NCBI GenBank assembly: GCA_000320545.1 | Contig: ADNK01001677.1 | Coordinates: forward strand, 1 to 22,002 | DNA length: 22,002 nt | Source: Bigelowiella natans CCMP2755 | Lineage: Eukaryota > Cercozoa > Chlorarachniophyceae | Reading direction: 5' to 3' | Shown here: positions 1-9,683 of the stretch, in pieces | Layout: the number at the start of each line of letters is the position of its first letter | How positions within the stretch are numbered: position 1 is the first letter of the stretch | The notes under the pieces: generated by a model | The model's input: only the letters and a program-made list of their open reading frames with translations | What the model was told of the DNA's origin: nothing | Databases searched by the model: none | Program-made: the position numbers and the translations under genes

Positions 1-8
1 GTCTTTAG

Positions 9-128
9 AATATTCATCGATGCTGCTCTTTACGACACGCAGGATGGTTGTCTTGTGCCGCAACAACGACAATCACCTAACCAAAATCTCACCCTTGAAA
101 ATAAAATATTGTTTCGCTTGTCTCTGCC

Positions 129-173
<45 letters not shown>

Positions 174-558
174 CCCTCGTCCTTGTTCGGTGTTAATGTT
201 CATGTATAACAACCAATTCCAGTAAGGACTTTCTCATTGCAATTGCGAATCCAGTCACAAGGTGCTGACACTGACACGGCGGCTGCATGTTGTGACATGG
301 CTGTACACACGGGCCAACTTTGAGCTTGTGTGTGAACTCGCTGGGAGAAGCTGGGAGATTGGATTTGTTCATCTGTTCTTCTTGTCAAACCTGAGAGCTC
401 ATCGCTTTATAATTAAAAACGACTAAAATCTAGGCCGCGACACATTCATGAATACAAAATTACCTCTTATTCGCTCTATGCGGCGTCCTCTCTTGGACTA
501 AGATTTGAAGATATTCTCTCCGGTGAGTCATGGGTGCAAAGCAAGGAATATTTATATG

Positions 559-598
<40 letters not shown>

Positions 599-2789
599 CA
601 TGCATATATATAGTGTACTACATAATTCAGGTCTCAACCGGTTGTCAAAGAACGAACTTCACGATTCGCTGATAAACTTCATTCATGATAAAACCGAGAA
701 GGTGCTGAGTTGCCCCTCCGCCTCCCCCCGTCTCATAACAAACGAGCCTCCTGCTCGATTTGAGCTCTCAAATCTGTTTCGGCAGCAAGAGCATAGGCAA
801 ATACACCATTATTTGCTTTGTTTGTGTATTTGTCGGGGTGATGCCTTTAGGCAGGGAAGGTCCGCATTGTTCTCCGTCGCAACAGCTACTTCGTGGAATC
901 CCCAAACAAGAAAATGCTTGAGGTAGTGACTCTCCTCTCTTCCCCCTTTCTTCCTTCCTTCCGTCCCCCCCCCCACCCTAATCCTTTCCCGCCTGGTGAT
1001 GATAATGATGAGGATGATGATGATGATGTCGATGATGAATTCAAACAATTATATCTCATCGGGAAAACAACAGCGGTTCTCGCAACATAGCTCATTCTAA
1101 AGGCTTATTAAGATCTGGCATGTTGTTCATTTTACTTGAAGGAATTGCTAAAAATAGAAGGAGTCGCAGACGCTAGAAAACCAGGGTAGCACCTAGTTAC
1201 TAAATGCTCACTCGAAACAATACATTCAGTCATTAAAAATATGACTTATCTTACACCCATAGTCCAGACAAGATTTTCACCTTAATAATTTCACGATACA
1301 TTCGGTTGATTCGGCGATAGATGTCCCTCTCCCCCCCGCTACTTTCATTTGTTTTTTTTCCCAAAAATCAAACTCACGTCATTGGATCATGTGTTCGCTT
1401 GTTGCGCTCTTTCAGGGAGACCGAATTTCTCGTCCACTCAGGTAGATAACCACCAGTGGTGATGGTAGTGGTAGTAGTGGTAGTAGTAGTAGTGGTAGTA
1501 GTAGTAGCTTTGGGTCATGCAAGATACAGCGTTGTCTGGTGAATAAGTAGTGTTCTTTCCTATTACCATTGTGTGTATGTGAGCTGTGTGTGTGTATGTG
1601 TGTGTGTGTGTGTGTATGTGTGTGTGAGGATGCTGTTTTTGGTGCTAGTAAGCAATTACATGGTACGGTAAGCAATATACAGTAACATATGATATCTCTT
1701 GGTCTAACATATGATATCTCTTGGTCTCTTTGTGTTTGGTATAAATGAACTCTTCAGATGACCAAAGAAAGGTTGCCATTCAAGGGACGAAGGATGGCGG
1801 AATGGGGCAGATGGAGGCTATGGGTTATCACCATCATCATCACCATCATCATCCCCATCATCATCATCATCAACAACATCATCGTCATCGTCATCGTCAT
1901 CAGCACATTTGTTGTTTTGTTCTTTGTTACAAAGCTAATCGTGCTCGCTTGCTTATTGTTCAAAGAATATAGAGTTTCGTACATTTGTTAGTTTTCGCCA
2001 TTTCTTTCTCTAAAGGCTATTTGCCTTCTATCATGAATATTGCTATATTTGGTACTCAATGCAACGCGATTTCCTTGATAGTTGACGTTGATTCTGTTCC
2101 ACACAGGGCTTAAAGGTGATATGAAGGAGGATGTGGAAGAGAACGAAGGGGATAATAAACCGAAGCTCGATAGAAGGGTGTATTCCTTCGAGATCATGCA
2201 GGGAAAGGTCGTAGTAGCTCACCAATGGAAAAAGAGAATAATCTTCAACTTTTCCTTGAGAATGTCTTCGAGGATAGCTGAGAGCTTGATTTAACATCAC
2301 ATTTGAATAATTTCAAGTATTCTCTTACACGCACATACACACATACATCCAATAGATTTATAAACGCTGCCAAAATACCCTAGCATATATGGGCTATAAT
2401 TCAAGCATTTGCGATGAGCTGACAATGTGCTTTCTTCGTCGCGGAAATCCAGCAGGAGCAGCGTTTGAATGAAGAAATCGTTTGATATCATTTCTTATTA
2501 GGTCGAGCAAGTGAAAGAAGCTGCTAAGGACAGGGACTTTCCTACATTGGAAGTTAGGCGTTAGAACATAGCCAGATATTATTCGAATCAGATCTCTTTG
2601 TGTACATGAGTAGTGTGTGGAAGTCGAGGAAGGGAGGGGGAGAGGGGGGGAGAAATGTTTGTGCTGACTCAATTGAACATGTCGTCTTGAAATGCCAAAG
2701 ATAGAATGTTTTTGATGTCTGAGCAGAGCAAAGAAAGTCAGTATATTTGGTATAACCTCTCTTTCATCTCACCTTAAATATATTCCCCC

Positions 2790-2820
<31 letters not shown>

Positions 2821-2822
2821 AC

Positions 2823-2853
<31 letters not shown>

Positions 2854-2965
2854 TTCTCCAGGAATACGACTACCAGAACGATAAAACAACACCGAATCTG
2901 AACATGAACTTGAGGTGGGAAATGTGCATGCATTGTTTGCAAGAACTATTGTGCATTTGCGTGTG

Positions 2966-3002
<37 letters not shown>

Positions 3003-3704
3003 TGTATCTCCGGTTCTGTCCTTGCTTCAAGTGCGAGCATCAGTATTACGCGTATCGTACGTAGAGTTGCTGGCAATGTTCCCAATTTTGTTTTTTGGAA
3101 AATGAGAGAGAATCGGGCTGAATCATACAATGGTCTCAGGGCATTTGCACAGATCCGCCCTTACCAGGCAAGCTACAAACATCGTCTATTAGCACTGGAC
3201 AGTATCTTCGAAACCACACATGAATTGCACACAAAAAGAATCCTGGGAATACTTCCCCGTTCGTGTCTCTATGTTCGATCTGAAAGATTCCAGAGTTGTT
3301 GTCTGCGGCTACGAACTCGATTATTTCTGTTGTTACTGCAGCATCGTTCCTTCGAATCTTCTAGCATGCATTTACCATTATCCTTGCTTGTTGCGATGAT
3401 TGGTTCTCCAGGAGCGTTGTCTGGCAAAGATGTTCGGGTTTGGAAGAGCTCGATCAGGAATCATCGTTCTTCCGTGCGGTAGTTTCGTTGTTCCTGTCGT
3501 GACGTTCACTGTGCATGTGCATATTATTGATTGAATTTGGACAAAGATGATTATGCATTATGACGACGTCTCAATTGCATTTAGTATTCGGTGGTGAGTA
3601 CGTATTTCCGATCGCTGTATTGTATTACACCACTCAAATGTGTGCGTTTTCTTCGCCGTTGTAAAAAGGTGCGGGGAAGACATTGGTAGGAATCACCGCT
3701 GCAC

Positions 3705-3746
<42 letters not shown>

Positions 3747-4062
3747 CCATTAGCAAGTCGTGGTGATCTTGTGATGTAGTACAAGTGTTGTCTTCGTGAA
3801 TAGTTGGCACCCATAGACTTAGTATATATGTTTACTTATTCATTATCGTTTGATGGCTTCTTCAGACCATCGGGAAAAGTACGTTAGTGGTGGCTACGAC
3901 AGACGTTGCGGTCAATCAGGTGCCCCTTTTTTGGGGGGGAGGGGGGGGGGGGGAGGGGGCTGGTTGAGGATGGTGGAAGTTGGCGATATTGAGATGTATT
4001 GGAGATTATGATAGGCGCGTAAGAAACGGGGAAGAGATTACAGATAGGATTACGTGTGTTTA

Positions 4063-4094
<32 letters not shown>

Positions 4095-4188
4095 TGTGCT
4101 GCAGTGGAAGAAACAGTTTGAGCACTGGACCACGATTAATGACAACGGGGAGAAAAGGGTTAGGCGCTCTATAATCTCAGTATCTGGA

Positions 4189-4220
<32 letters not shown>

Positions 4221-4231
4221 CACATAATTAA

Positions 4232-4262
<31 letters not shown>

Positions 4263-4276
4263 TGGAATTCTTATCC

Positions 4277-4333
<57 letters not shown>

Positions 4334-6821
4334 TCGCTCTCTCGCTCTCGCTCACTCGGCCTCTTCTACATGACTATTGCGCACATCACCAACCGCATAG
4401 TCCTCTGATTCACCATTGTTTCTCGTTGAAACTGACTACCAATGTACCTCGCAGGTGATCATGTTCTCTCGAGAGCATAAAAGGGCGTGGGACACATCAA
4501 AGGTACTAGTAGCAGCAGTATCAGTAGTATTAGTAGCACTACATAATATATTTCATTGTTTCTGATGATGAGGTTAACACGAGCTAGTTAAGTAATGTAC
4601 GTGTAGTAAAATCAACAATTCGGTCGTTTTTCTGAAAGCTTTCCGTTTTCTCTCTGAAACCGTTTATCGTGGCCATGCTTGTGTTTTGGTTTTTGGTTTT
4701 GGTTTTGATTAGGCGGTTATCGTCATCGCGTCGTACCACATGCTCGGCCATGGAGGCCAAAGAGAAAAGGAAGCTGAAAAGGTGCGAATATGGCTGTTTT
4801 GCAAAGACAACAATACGGTGTCTTCATGAAGTTGTCCATGGTGTTCCATAAATTGTAGTTAGATTTTCGTTTGTACGTATAAATATGGTAATCCGCGTCC
4901 TGGAGAGTATGCAGTCACAACATTTGTTTGATGCGCGTAATCGTTGTGCAGATAATGCAGCTCATTCGGAAGCACGAATGGTAGTTTACTTTCTTCATGT
5001 GGATATGTGTGTATGCGGGAATGGGAGGAGGAGAGAACGGCGGTAAAGAGCGCGGAGTGGGGGGGGGGGGCAAAAAGAAAACTTATAACATTCTTGAAAA
5101 GTAGCATATCAAAAAAAGCCTTTCTCTTAAAGCATTCGTGCGTATACATGAGTCGAAATGGGACTGTTGTTCGAAATGCACTGTTCTTCGACTTCTACGT
5201 GCATCAAGAGATGATACGGATGTTATTCACTCTTTACCGTCTGTTCCGTTGCATTGCGTTGTGCTGCAATCACTATCTATCACAGGGGGCTCATCATCCT
5301 AGACGAGGTGCACGTCGCAGCAGCGAAAACCTTTCGCAGGTGATTTGCATATTCGGCATCCTCGCAAGATATAAACCAAGAGTGACAGTGCGGTTTTGAG
5401 TCGTACTTTTACAGTAGTTTGGGGTGACAGATGTACAATGCCTATTCACCCGTTTAGTGTAAGGATGATGATTCACTAGAATTGCAGCTGTTAATCACTC
5501 AAACACCCGTCCGTATGCCCATGTCTTGAAAGGTGTGTTAGCGAAACGTACTCCCGCTGCAAGCTGGGACTTACAGCTACCTTAGTGCGGTAATAAGTGG
5601 TGGTGATAGTAGAAGGGAGAGGCGGAGAGATAAAAGAGAGAAAAGCAGCAAGAGAACGAAGAATTGTATTGTTCAATTCCCTCAATTGTTATAAGCAATT
5701 CTTCGTAAAAGCCAAAAAATATTTAGCACTCAAGCGTGTCATCATAATCAGCACCATCGCCCCCCCATGACTACCATCGTCCTCATCATCTTTAGCATGC
5801 AATCGCAACTACGTTGTACAGGGACTACTATCACCATCATCATCAACATCATCATCATTATGTCATCATCGTATCAAATATTCACTACTGCCACTACCGC
5901 AACTATTGAGCAGAGAAGACAAAATGGTGGACGACCTTCACTACCTCGTCGGACCGAAGCTCTATGAAGCGAATTGGCTCGATTTGCAGGTGAGAGGAGA
6001 GAGAAAGAGAGAGAGAATGAGAGAGAGTATATCGGCTTTTTGGTTCTAATTGATTGTTTTTTTCTGTTTTGTTGGTACTTTCTTGTGCTTTTCAAATTTG
6101 CTATCTACTACTTCACTTCCACGATGCCATAATCGCATATACATGTGTATAAAAACATAAAGGTTCGATTTCAACCCGAATTGAAATGCGTTGTTGTCGT
6201 TGTTGTTGTTGTAATTCCTGCTTGTGTTTCGTTTTGTTTTCTCCTTCTTGTTGTTGTTTTGAACGCCAGGACCAAGGCTACATCGCGTGTGTGCAGTGTA
6301 TAGAGGTCGGCGACTTTCGAAAACACTCATTGTCCAACATGATGTTCCTCTTAGAATAGTGAGCGCACGGTTGTCAAAGGGGATTGTAGATCTGGGCAGT
6401 TCTCGCATTCATTTGCACATGATATCATAATATGTATCATCGTGTTTATTGTCCTAATAGGTCAAGTGTAGGATGGATCCCTTGTTTTATAAAGGTGTGG
6501 TGATAACGTACCTAACATGGGCTTCTCGCGCATGCATGCCCGATTACTACATGCCTCTCGGATGATGAATCATTCGAGCTGAGTATTATGTTTTCCGGTC
6601 ATCTTCCTTTAGAGTATCTTATGCAAAAATCGATGCGAAGACGGCAGCTATTGTACGGCACATTTCGGTTTTTGTTTTATTCTCCCTTTAAAAAAGAGCA
6701 AGTGGTTCGTATCATCGGGGTGTTTGATTTATTTTTAAATGTGTGAGATGCCTGTATTTCTGTGCGCGCGTGATTGTATTTGTGTGTCTTGTTATATTTA
6801 TGTACGCGCACGCGCGCGCGC

Positions 6822-6852
<31 letters not shown>

Positions 6853-7581
6853 ACATGAGTATCTTTCCGTGTATTCTTCGCGTAAAGTATCTATTATTCG
6901 TTTTCTGTTTTTCATTTATGTGCAAGTAGCCATCGTCCATTTTTTGTGCTATAGATACGAGCAGCGAAGTGCTGTTATCGCTCATCTTCTGTTTTTTTCC
7001 TCTTTTTTGTTCTATGTTTTCCCGATTGGGACAAAAACAGGTATGAGATGAATCCCAGCAAGGTATTCAATGGATTGTAAAGATGGAGAGTTCGGCGAGA
7101 GAAACTGTTTCATTTTACAAGCATGAAGAAGCACGTTAGCGTCCTGAGTATATAGATATGATATGTATATATACCCATACTTTTATATAAATATATTTAT
7201 CAGTTTAATGTGTGCGAGTATCTCATTCGTTATCATGAGGCCAGGGGCGATAAGGTAGCTTGCCTTTACATTATCGTCGTCATCAAATGTCTTCCAATGA
7301 ATAATGATGTGGTTTCACACGCATGACGCACTGTTGAAAGCTATGGCTTTGGAACTGACCTGACGAGCGCTTGCATAAATTCTTGTCGCGCATCGTTTGC
7401 CCGTTTGCACATTTATTGTGTTTTTATTGCTACCTGTTGGAACACAGATCTTGGTATTCTCCGACAATCGATTCACGCTTGAGACGTACGCAAGGACACT
7501 GCTGAACAAGTCCGTGGAGGGAGTGATAATATGGAAAGATGCTGATATTAATCGTCTAGATTCGATATTATATATATATAA

Positions 7582-7623
<42 letters not shown>

Positions 7624-8586
7624 ATTTGTTACTAATTTCTCAGGTCATCATCCAAATTTCATCGCACTTTGCAGCTCGAAGACAGGAGGCGCAACGTTTG
7701 GGGCGTATCTTACGTCCAAAGCCAGTGTCATCAAGTCGATTCAATGCATTCTTCTACACGCTGGTGATGATATGATTAGCTTGCATATTTCTCGAATGAT
7801 GCGTATGCTTCCACGTGTGTGGAGATGTATATGTGTGCTAAATATGCATGGATTAACACGTTCTTAGGTCTCTTCGGATACAACGGAAGTCAAGTACGCG
7901 ACGAAGAGACAAAGATTTCTCGTTGATCAGGTTCCTCCCCATCCCCCCCCCCCTTCTTTTTCCCCTCTTCTTCCACCACTCAGAAATTCTTCCACCACTC
8001 AGAAATGTATTATTAGCCATATCATAGACGTGCGCATGTATGTAGTAGCGACGTGTTTCTTTTTAAAGAGGCAGCTTTATATATATTCGTCGTTGGCTCC
8101 GATACTTGGTACATTTTGGAGTGTGATAGTGTGCGTGTGTGTGTGTTTGTGTGTGTGTGTGCTGTTTTGGTCGGTAGGGTTATGCCTATAGGATTGTACG
8201 AGATGAGGATCTAATTGGAACTGAGTAATATGCCCGTGATGATGCTTACTTTGATATATATTTAAAAATATACATAAAAGCGATTTCCTATATGCGCTTG
8301 TTTCTATTTGTGTTTATGTGTGTGTGTGTGTGTGTATAATAAACAGTCCCAAAAAGCATGGTCTCCAGCTTTCCACACCCGCAAAGAAGGCGTCGATATT
8401 AGCGAAGGTTGTCACCGTCATAGCTGCCACCATGCCGCACGCATGAAGTATACTGCCTCAGAGAAATTGGGGAGGGGGGGGATGAAACCGCACGTTGAGC
8501 TTTCTGCATGTGTTTGAAAATGTGCATGTTTGTCTATGTATGTGTGTGTGTGTGTTTTGGGGGCAGAAAGAGAAGGTAGACACACA

Positions 8587-8626
<40 letters not shown>

Positions 8627-9683
8627 AGCAAAACGTGGAGGAAAAGCATCATCATCATAGATCACTTATTGACGTGTGTCTATGTGTACGTGAAGATCCG
8701 AGCTGCAGACGAAATGGTGGCATTAGAGGAGGAAGAAGAAGTTGGTGTGTGCCCTACAATCCAACAACAACAACAACACAACACCAGGATAATACACACA
8801 ACCTCAGAATTTAGCCCGTGTCACACGCGAGAAGACGACGATATTTTCATGATAGAGTTGACATTTTTTGAGGCATATGACCGGGCGTTTTGATGTTGCT
8901 TCTTCCTAGATGCATGCAGCTTCATGTGTAGTATGTGATTGCGTGTGATGCGTATTATTTGACCACGTATTGGCTGTAACGTAGGCTTAGACAGGACAAA
9001 GCAGACTCGGAGAAGGTGCAGTGAGTGCCGCATGTTTGAGCGCAAAATATTGTGCTGTGGGCCATAAATCAGTGTTCTCATTACCAGTATCAGTATCATC
9101 ATCAATATCATCATTATGGTCATTATCATCATCATCATCATCATTATCATCATCATACAACCGCTACCTCTCGATATCAATCATCTATGTAATACATGTC
9201 TTTTCAAAACACATGTACCATCTTCTCTGCCTCCCACCCCCTTCCCCCCCTCTCTCTTCTTTTGTATTCGTCGGTATGGATCACAGGAAGGGGGGAGGGA
9301 AGCGATGGGGATCTTTCGGACGCAACGTGCGACGAAGAGCTGGAAATGCCTCTGATATGTCAGGGGGCTCAGGGGTAAGTAGCTTGTTAGTAGCAATGGT
9401 GGTCATTGGCTGGTTTTTGTTATGGATATCCGCACACGTTGGAAGCCATCTCCTCGCAAGCATAGTGAGAGAGAAGCGTAGAACATTTGCGAGGGAGCAT
9501 GCACGAGCGCGCGGTTGTGTATGTGTGCGCGTGTGTGCGTTTGTGTAGGTGTTGTGTGGGGCTCTCCGCGATCAATGAGAACTCCATGATTTACCTTTCC
9601 TCTTTTGCCATCAGATGGCATATAGACCAAATAATGCGCCAAGGTTCTTCCGTGATCACATCATGAGGAATGCCAGGAACTGA
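9..9683 (+). CDS. ERCC3: XPB/ERCC3/RAD25 helicase subunit of TFIIH (5' partial, ~34 exons)
   Basis: This is the SF2 DNA translocase of TFIIH, acting in the nucleus in promoter opening and nucleotide excision repair. Exons, joined by phase: 9-~38/46 (tentative), 223-261, 434-522, 631-701, 851-922, 1416-1441 (tentative end), 2107-2207, 2502-2552, 2862-2914, 3140-3167, 3412-3478, 3669-3706, 3866-3919, 4105-4158, 4455-4502, 4713-4781, 5031-5056 (tentative), 5286-5339, 5533-5589, 5914-5989, 6270-6305, 6461-6494, 6613-6652, 7041-7062, 7204-7254, 7448-7513 or 7522, 7644-7763, 7868-7930, 8178-8224, 8347-8407, 8696-8744, 8991-9015 (tentative), 9287-9374, 9615-9683 (TGA). Motifs seen in order: [36 protein letters not shown] (P-loop), LIILDEVH (DEVH box), [12 protein letters not shown] (motif III plus the RED motif), [27 protein letters not shown] (motif IV), [13 protein letters not shown] (motif VI), [15 protein letters not shown]. 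These match XPB residue for residue in spacing, which is family knowledge. The first exons and the start codon lie outside the window. The segment expected to carry motif V is not found between 7523 and 7643. The phase link from 1441 to 2107 is unresolved. Confidence 0.95.
132..176. repeat. (CT)n microsatellite in XPB intron
   Basis: Nearly pure CT run about 45 nt long, between the exons at 9 and 223. Confidence 0.95.
564..595. repeat. (AT)n microsatellite
   Basis: Pure AT run in the XPB intron just before the exon at 631. Confidence 0.95.
1457..1506. repeat. GTA/GTG-type trinucleotide tract
   Basis: Interrupted GTAGTG/GTAGTA repeat in the long XPB intron. Confidence 0.85.
1571..1627. repeat. 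(GT)n microsatellite, interrupted
   Basis: Interrupted GT run in the XPB intron 1442-2106. Confidence 0.95.
1684..1727. repeat. Perfect 22-bp tandem duplication
   Basis: Two identical adjacent 22-nt copies, 1684-1705 and 1706-1727, beginning AACATATGATATC. This looks like a recent slippage-type duplication inside an XPB intron. Confidence 0.97.
1827..1900. repeat. (CAT)n trinucleotide tract
   Basis: CAT/CAC/CGT triplets with interruptions. It reads as poly-His in one frame but lies within an XPB intron, so it is not taken as coding. Confidence 0.92.
2785..2856. repeat. (CT)n array serving as polypyrimidine tract
   Basis: About 70 nt of CT ending directly at the acceptor tctttctccag of the XPB exon 2862-2914. 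Confidence 0.93.
2966..3001. repeat. (GT)n microsatellite
   Basis: GT run in XPB intron 2915-3139. Confidence 0.95.
3168..3411 (+). other. GC-AG intron in XPB
   Basis: The exon ending RPYQ stops at CCAG and is followed by gcaagc. The next exon starts after ttctccag with GAG CGT TGT ([16 protein letters not shown]). Joining them reproduces the family spacing RPYQ-E..L.KMFG exactly. No GT donor lies at the required point. The sequence after the junction stays open in the upstream frame for about 240 nt but is out of frame with the next conserved block, so removal is required. Confidence 0.85.
3706..3745. repeat. (GT)n array fused to a splice donor
   Basis: About 20 GT units starting at the donor of the P-loop exon (GCACAG|gtgtgt...). 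Confidence 0.95.
3933..3959. repeat. Poly-G tract
   Basis: Runs of G broken by single A, 14 nt after the donor at 3920; potential G-quadruplex in the transcript. Confidence 0.93.
4052..4098. repeat. (GT)n microsatellite before an acceptor
   Basis: GT array ending at the acceptor ctgcag of the exon 4105-4158. Confidence 0.94.
4189..4352. repeat. Compound array (AT)n - (GT)n - (CT)n
   Basis: Three arrays in one XPB intron: AT 4189-4215, GT 4232-4259, CT 4282-4352. Confidence 0.95.
5059..5070. repeat. Poly-G run at a splice donor
   Basis: Twelve G following GAGT. It covers the predicted end of the XPB exon that begins near 5031. Confidence 0.9.
5825..5870. repeat. (ATC)n tract
   Basis: Imperfect ATC/CAT triplets in XPB intron 5590-5913. 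Confidence 0.85.
6803..6850. repeat. (CG)n-(GT)n compound array
   Basis: Alternating purine-pyrimidine tract (CG then GT), a classic potential Z-DNA former, in XPB intron 6653-7040. Confidence 0.93.
7568..7620. repeat. (AT)n microsatellite at the XPB motif V gap
   Basis: About 53 nt of AT with one interruption, lying exactly where about 40 XPB residues are missing. Confidence 0.95.
7968..8005. repeat. Perfect 19-bp tandem duplication
   Basis: Two identical adjacent copies of TTCTTCCACCACTCAGAAA (7968-7986 and 7987-8005) in XPB intron 7931-8177. Each copy contains a CAG acceptor-like triplet. Confidence 0.97.
8129..8335. repeat. Two (GT)n arrays flanking the GYAYRI exon
   Basis: GT arrays at 8129-8161 and 8316-8335 lie on either side of the XPB exon 8178-8224. 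Confidence 0.92.
8540..8627. repeat. (GT)n, then (CA)n-(GA)n
   Basis: GT 8540-8555, CA 8580-8604 and GA 8604-8627 in XPB intron 8408-8695. The CA/GA part is antisense relative to most arrays in this gene. Confidence 0.94.
9095..9157. repeat. (ATC)n tract
   Basis: Interrupted ATC triplets in XPB intron 9016-9286. Confidence 0.92.

Larger units (their letters stand above)
9..1441 (+). other. XPB N-terminal / damage-recognition-like region (exons)
   Basis: Six small exons encode the conserved block before the XPB helicase core. Readable pieces are IFIDAALYD (exon from 9), [13 protein letters not shown] (223-261), [15 protein letters not shown] (434-522), [20 protein letters not shown] (631-701) and [16 protein letters not shown] (851-922). 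They follow the order and spacing of the XPB N-terminal domain. Exon 1 has no clean GT donor in the phase required by the exon at 223. A GC donor after position 38 would fit the phase and give YDTKDFL, but this is inference. The exon at 1416 has a good donor (CTCAG|gtagat), but its phase does not match the acceptor at 2106. Either a small exon is missing or a weaker donor at 1432 is used. Confidence 0.8.
3140..5989 (+). other. XPB RecA-like helicase domain 1 (Q-like motif to motif III/RED)
   Basis: Eleven exons carry the first helicase lobe. The glycine codon of the P-loop is split by the intron 3479-3668 (CCG TGC G | GT GCG GGG AAG). The DEVH box is in 5286-5339. Motif III (GLTAT) is in 5533-5589. 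The arginine of the RED motif is split across the intron 5590-5913 (CG|A). The ATPase residues (Lys of GKT, Asp-Glu of DEVH) are all present, so this lobe looks catalytically intact. Confidence 0.93.
6270..8224 (+). other. XPB helicase domain 2 (motif IV, motif VI; motif V not found)
   Basis: The exons give [74 protein letters not shown] and then [20 protein letters not shown], followed by FNAFFYTL and [13 protein letters not shown]. Spacing matches XPB except between LLNK (ending 7510) and VIIQ (starting 7644). There, about 40 residues expected from the family (the TS..ER segment and the SKVGDTS.DLP motif V) are absent. The arginine finger region of motif VI is intact. Confidence 0.9.

Noticed and set aside
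1745-1972. Small frame with a poly-His run
   Set aside because: The His run is a CAT trinucleotide array inside an XPB intron. No homology or start context supports a gene.
2904-3482. Open frame of about 190 codons on the plus strand
   Set aside because: It crosses two XPB exons and their introns, begins with a GT-array-encoded Cys/Val run, and is out of frame with the conserved exon 3412-3478. It is open by chance because of the phase-0 run-through of the GC-AG intron.
5767-5967. Frame containing LRCTGTT, resembling the XPB GLTAT motif
   Set aside because: The true motif III (KLGLTATLV) is found at 5533-5589 with in-phase junctions on both sides. This frame is an ATC array in the following intron.
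8178-8228. TAA at 8226-8228 as the XPB stop codon
   Set aside because: A good donor ACTGA|gtaata removes it. Downstream exons at 8347, 8696, 9287 and 9615 continue the XPB C-terminal pattern to a TGA at 9681.
9021-9548. Long plus-strand frame covering an ATC array
   Set aside because: Only 9287-9374 matches XPB (C-terminal basic/Gly-Ser segment). The rest is intron with array-derived serine and leucine runs.
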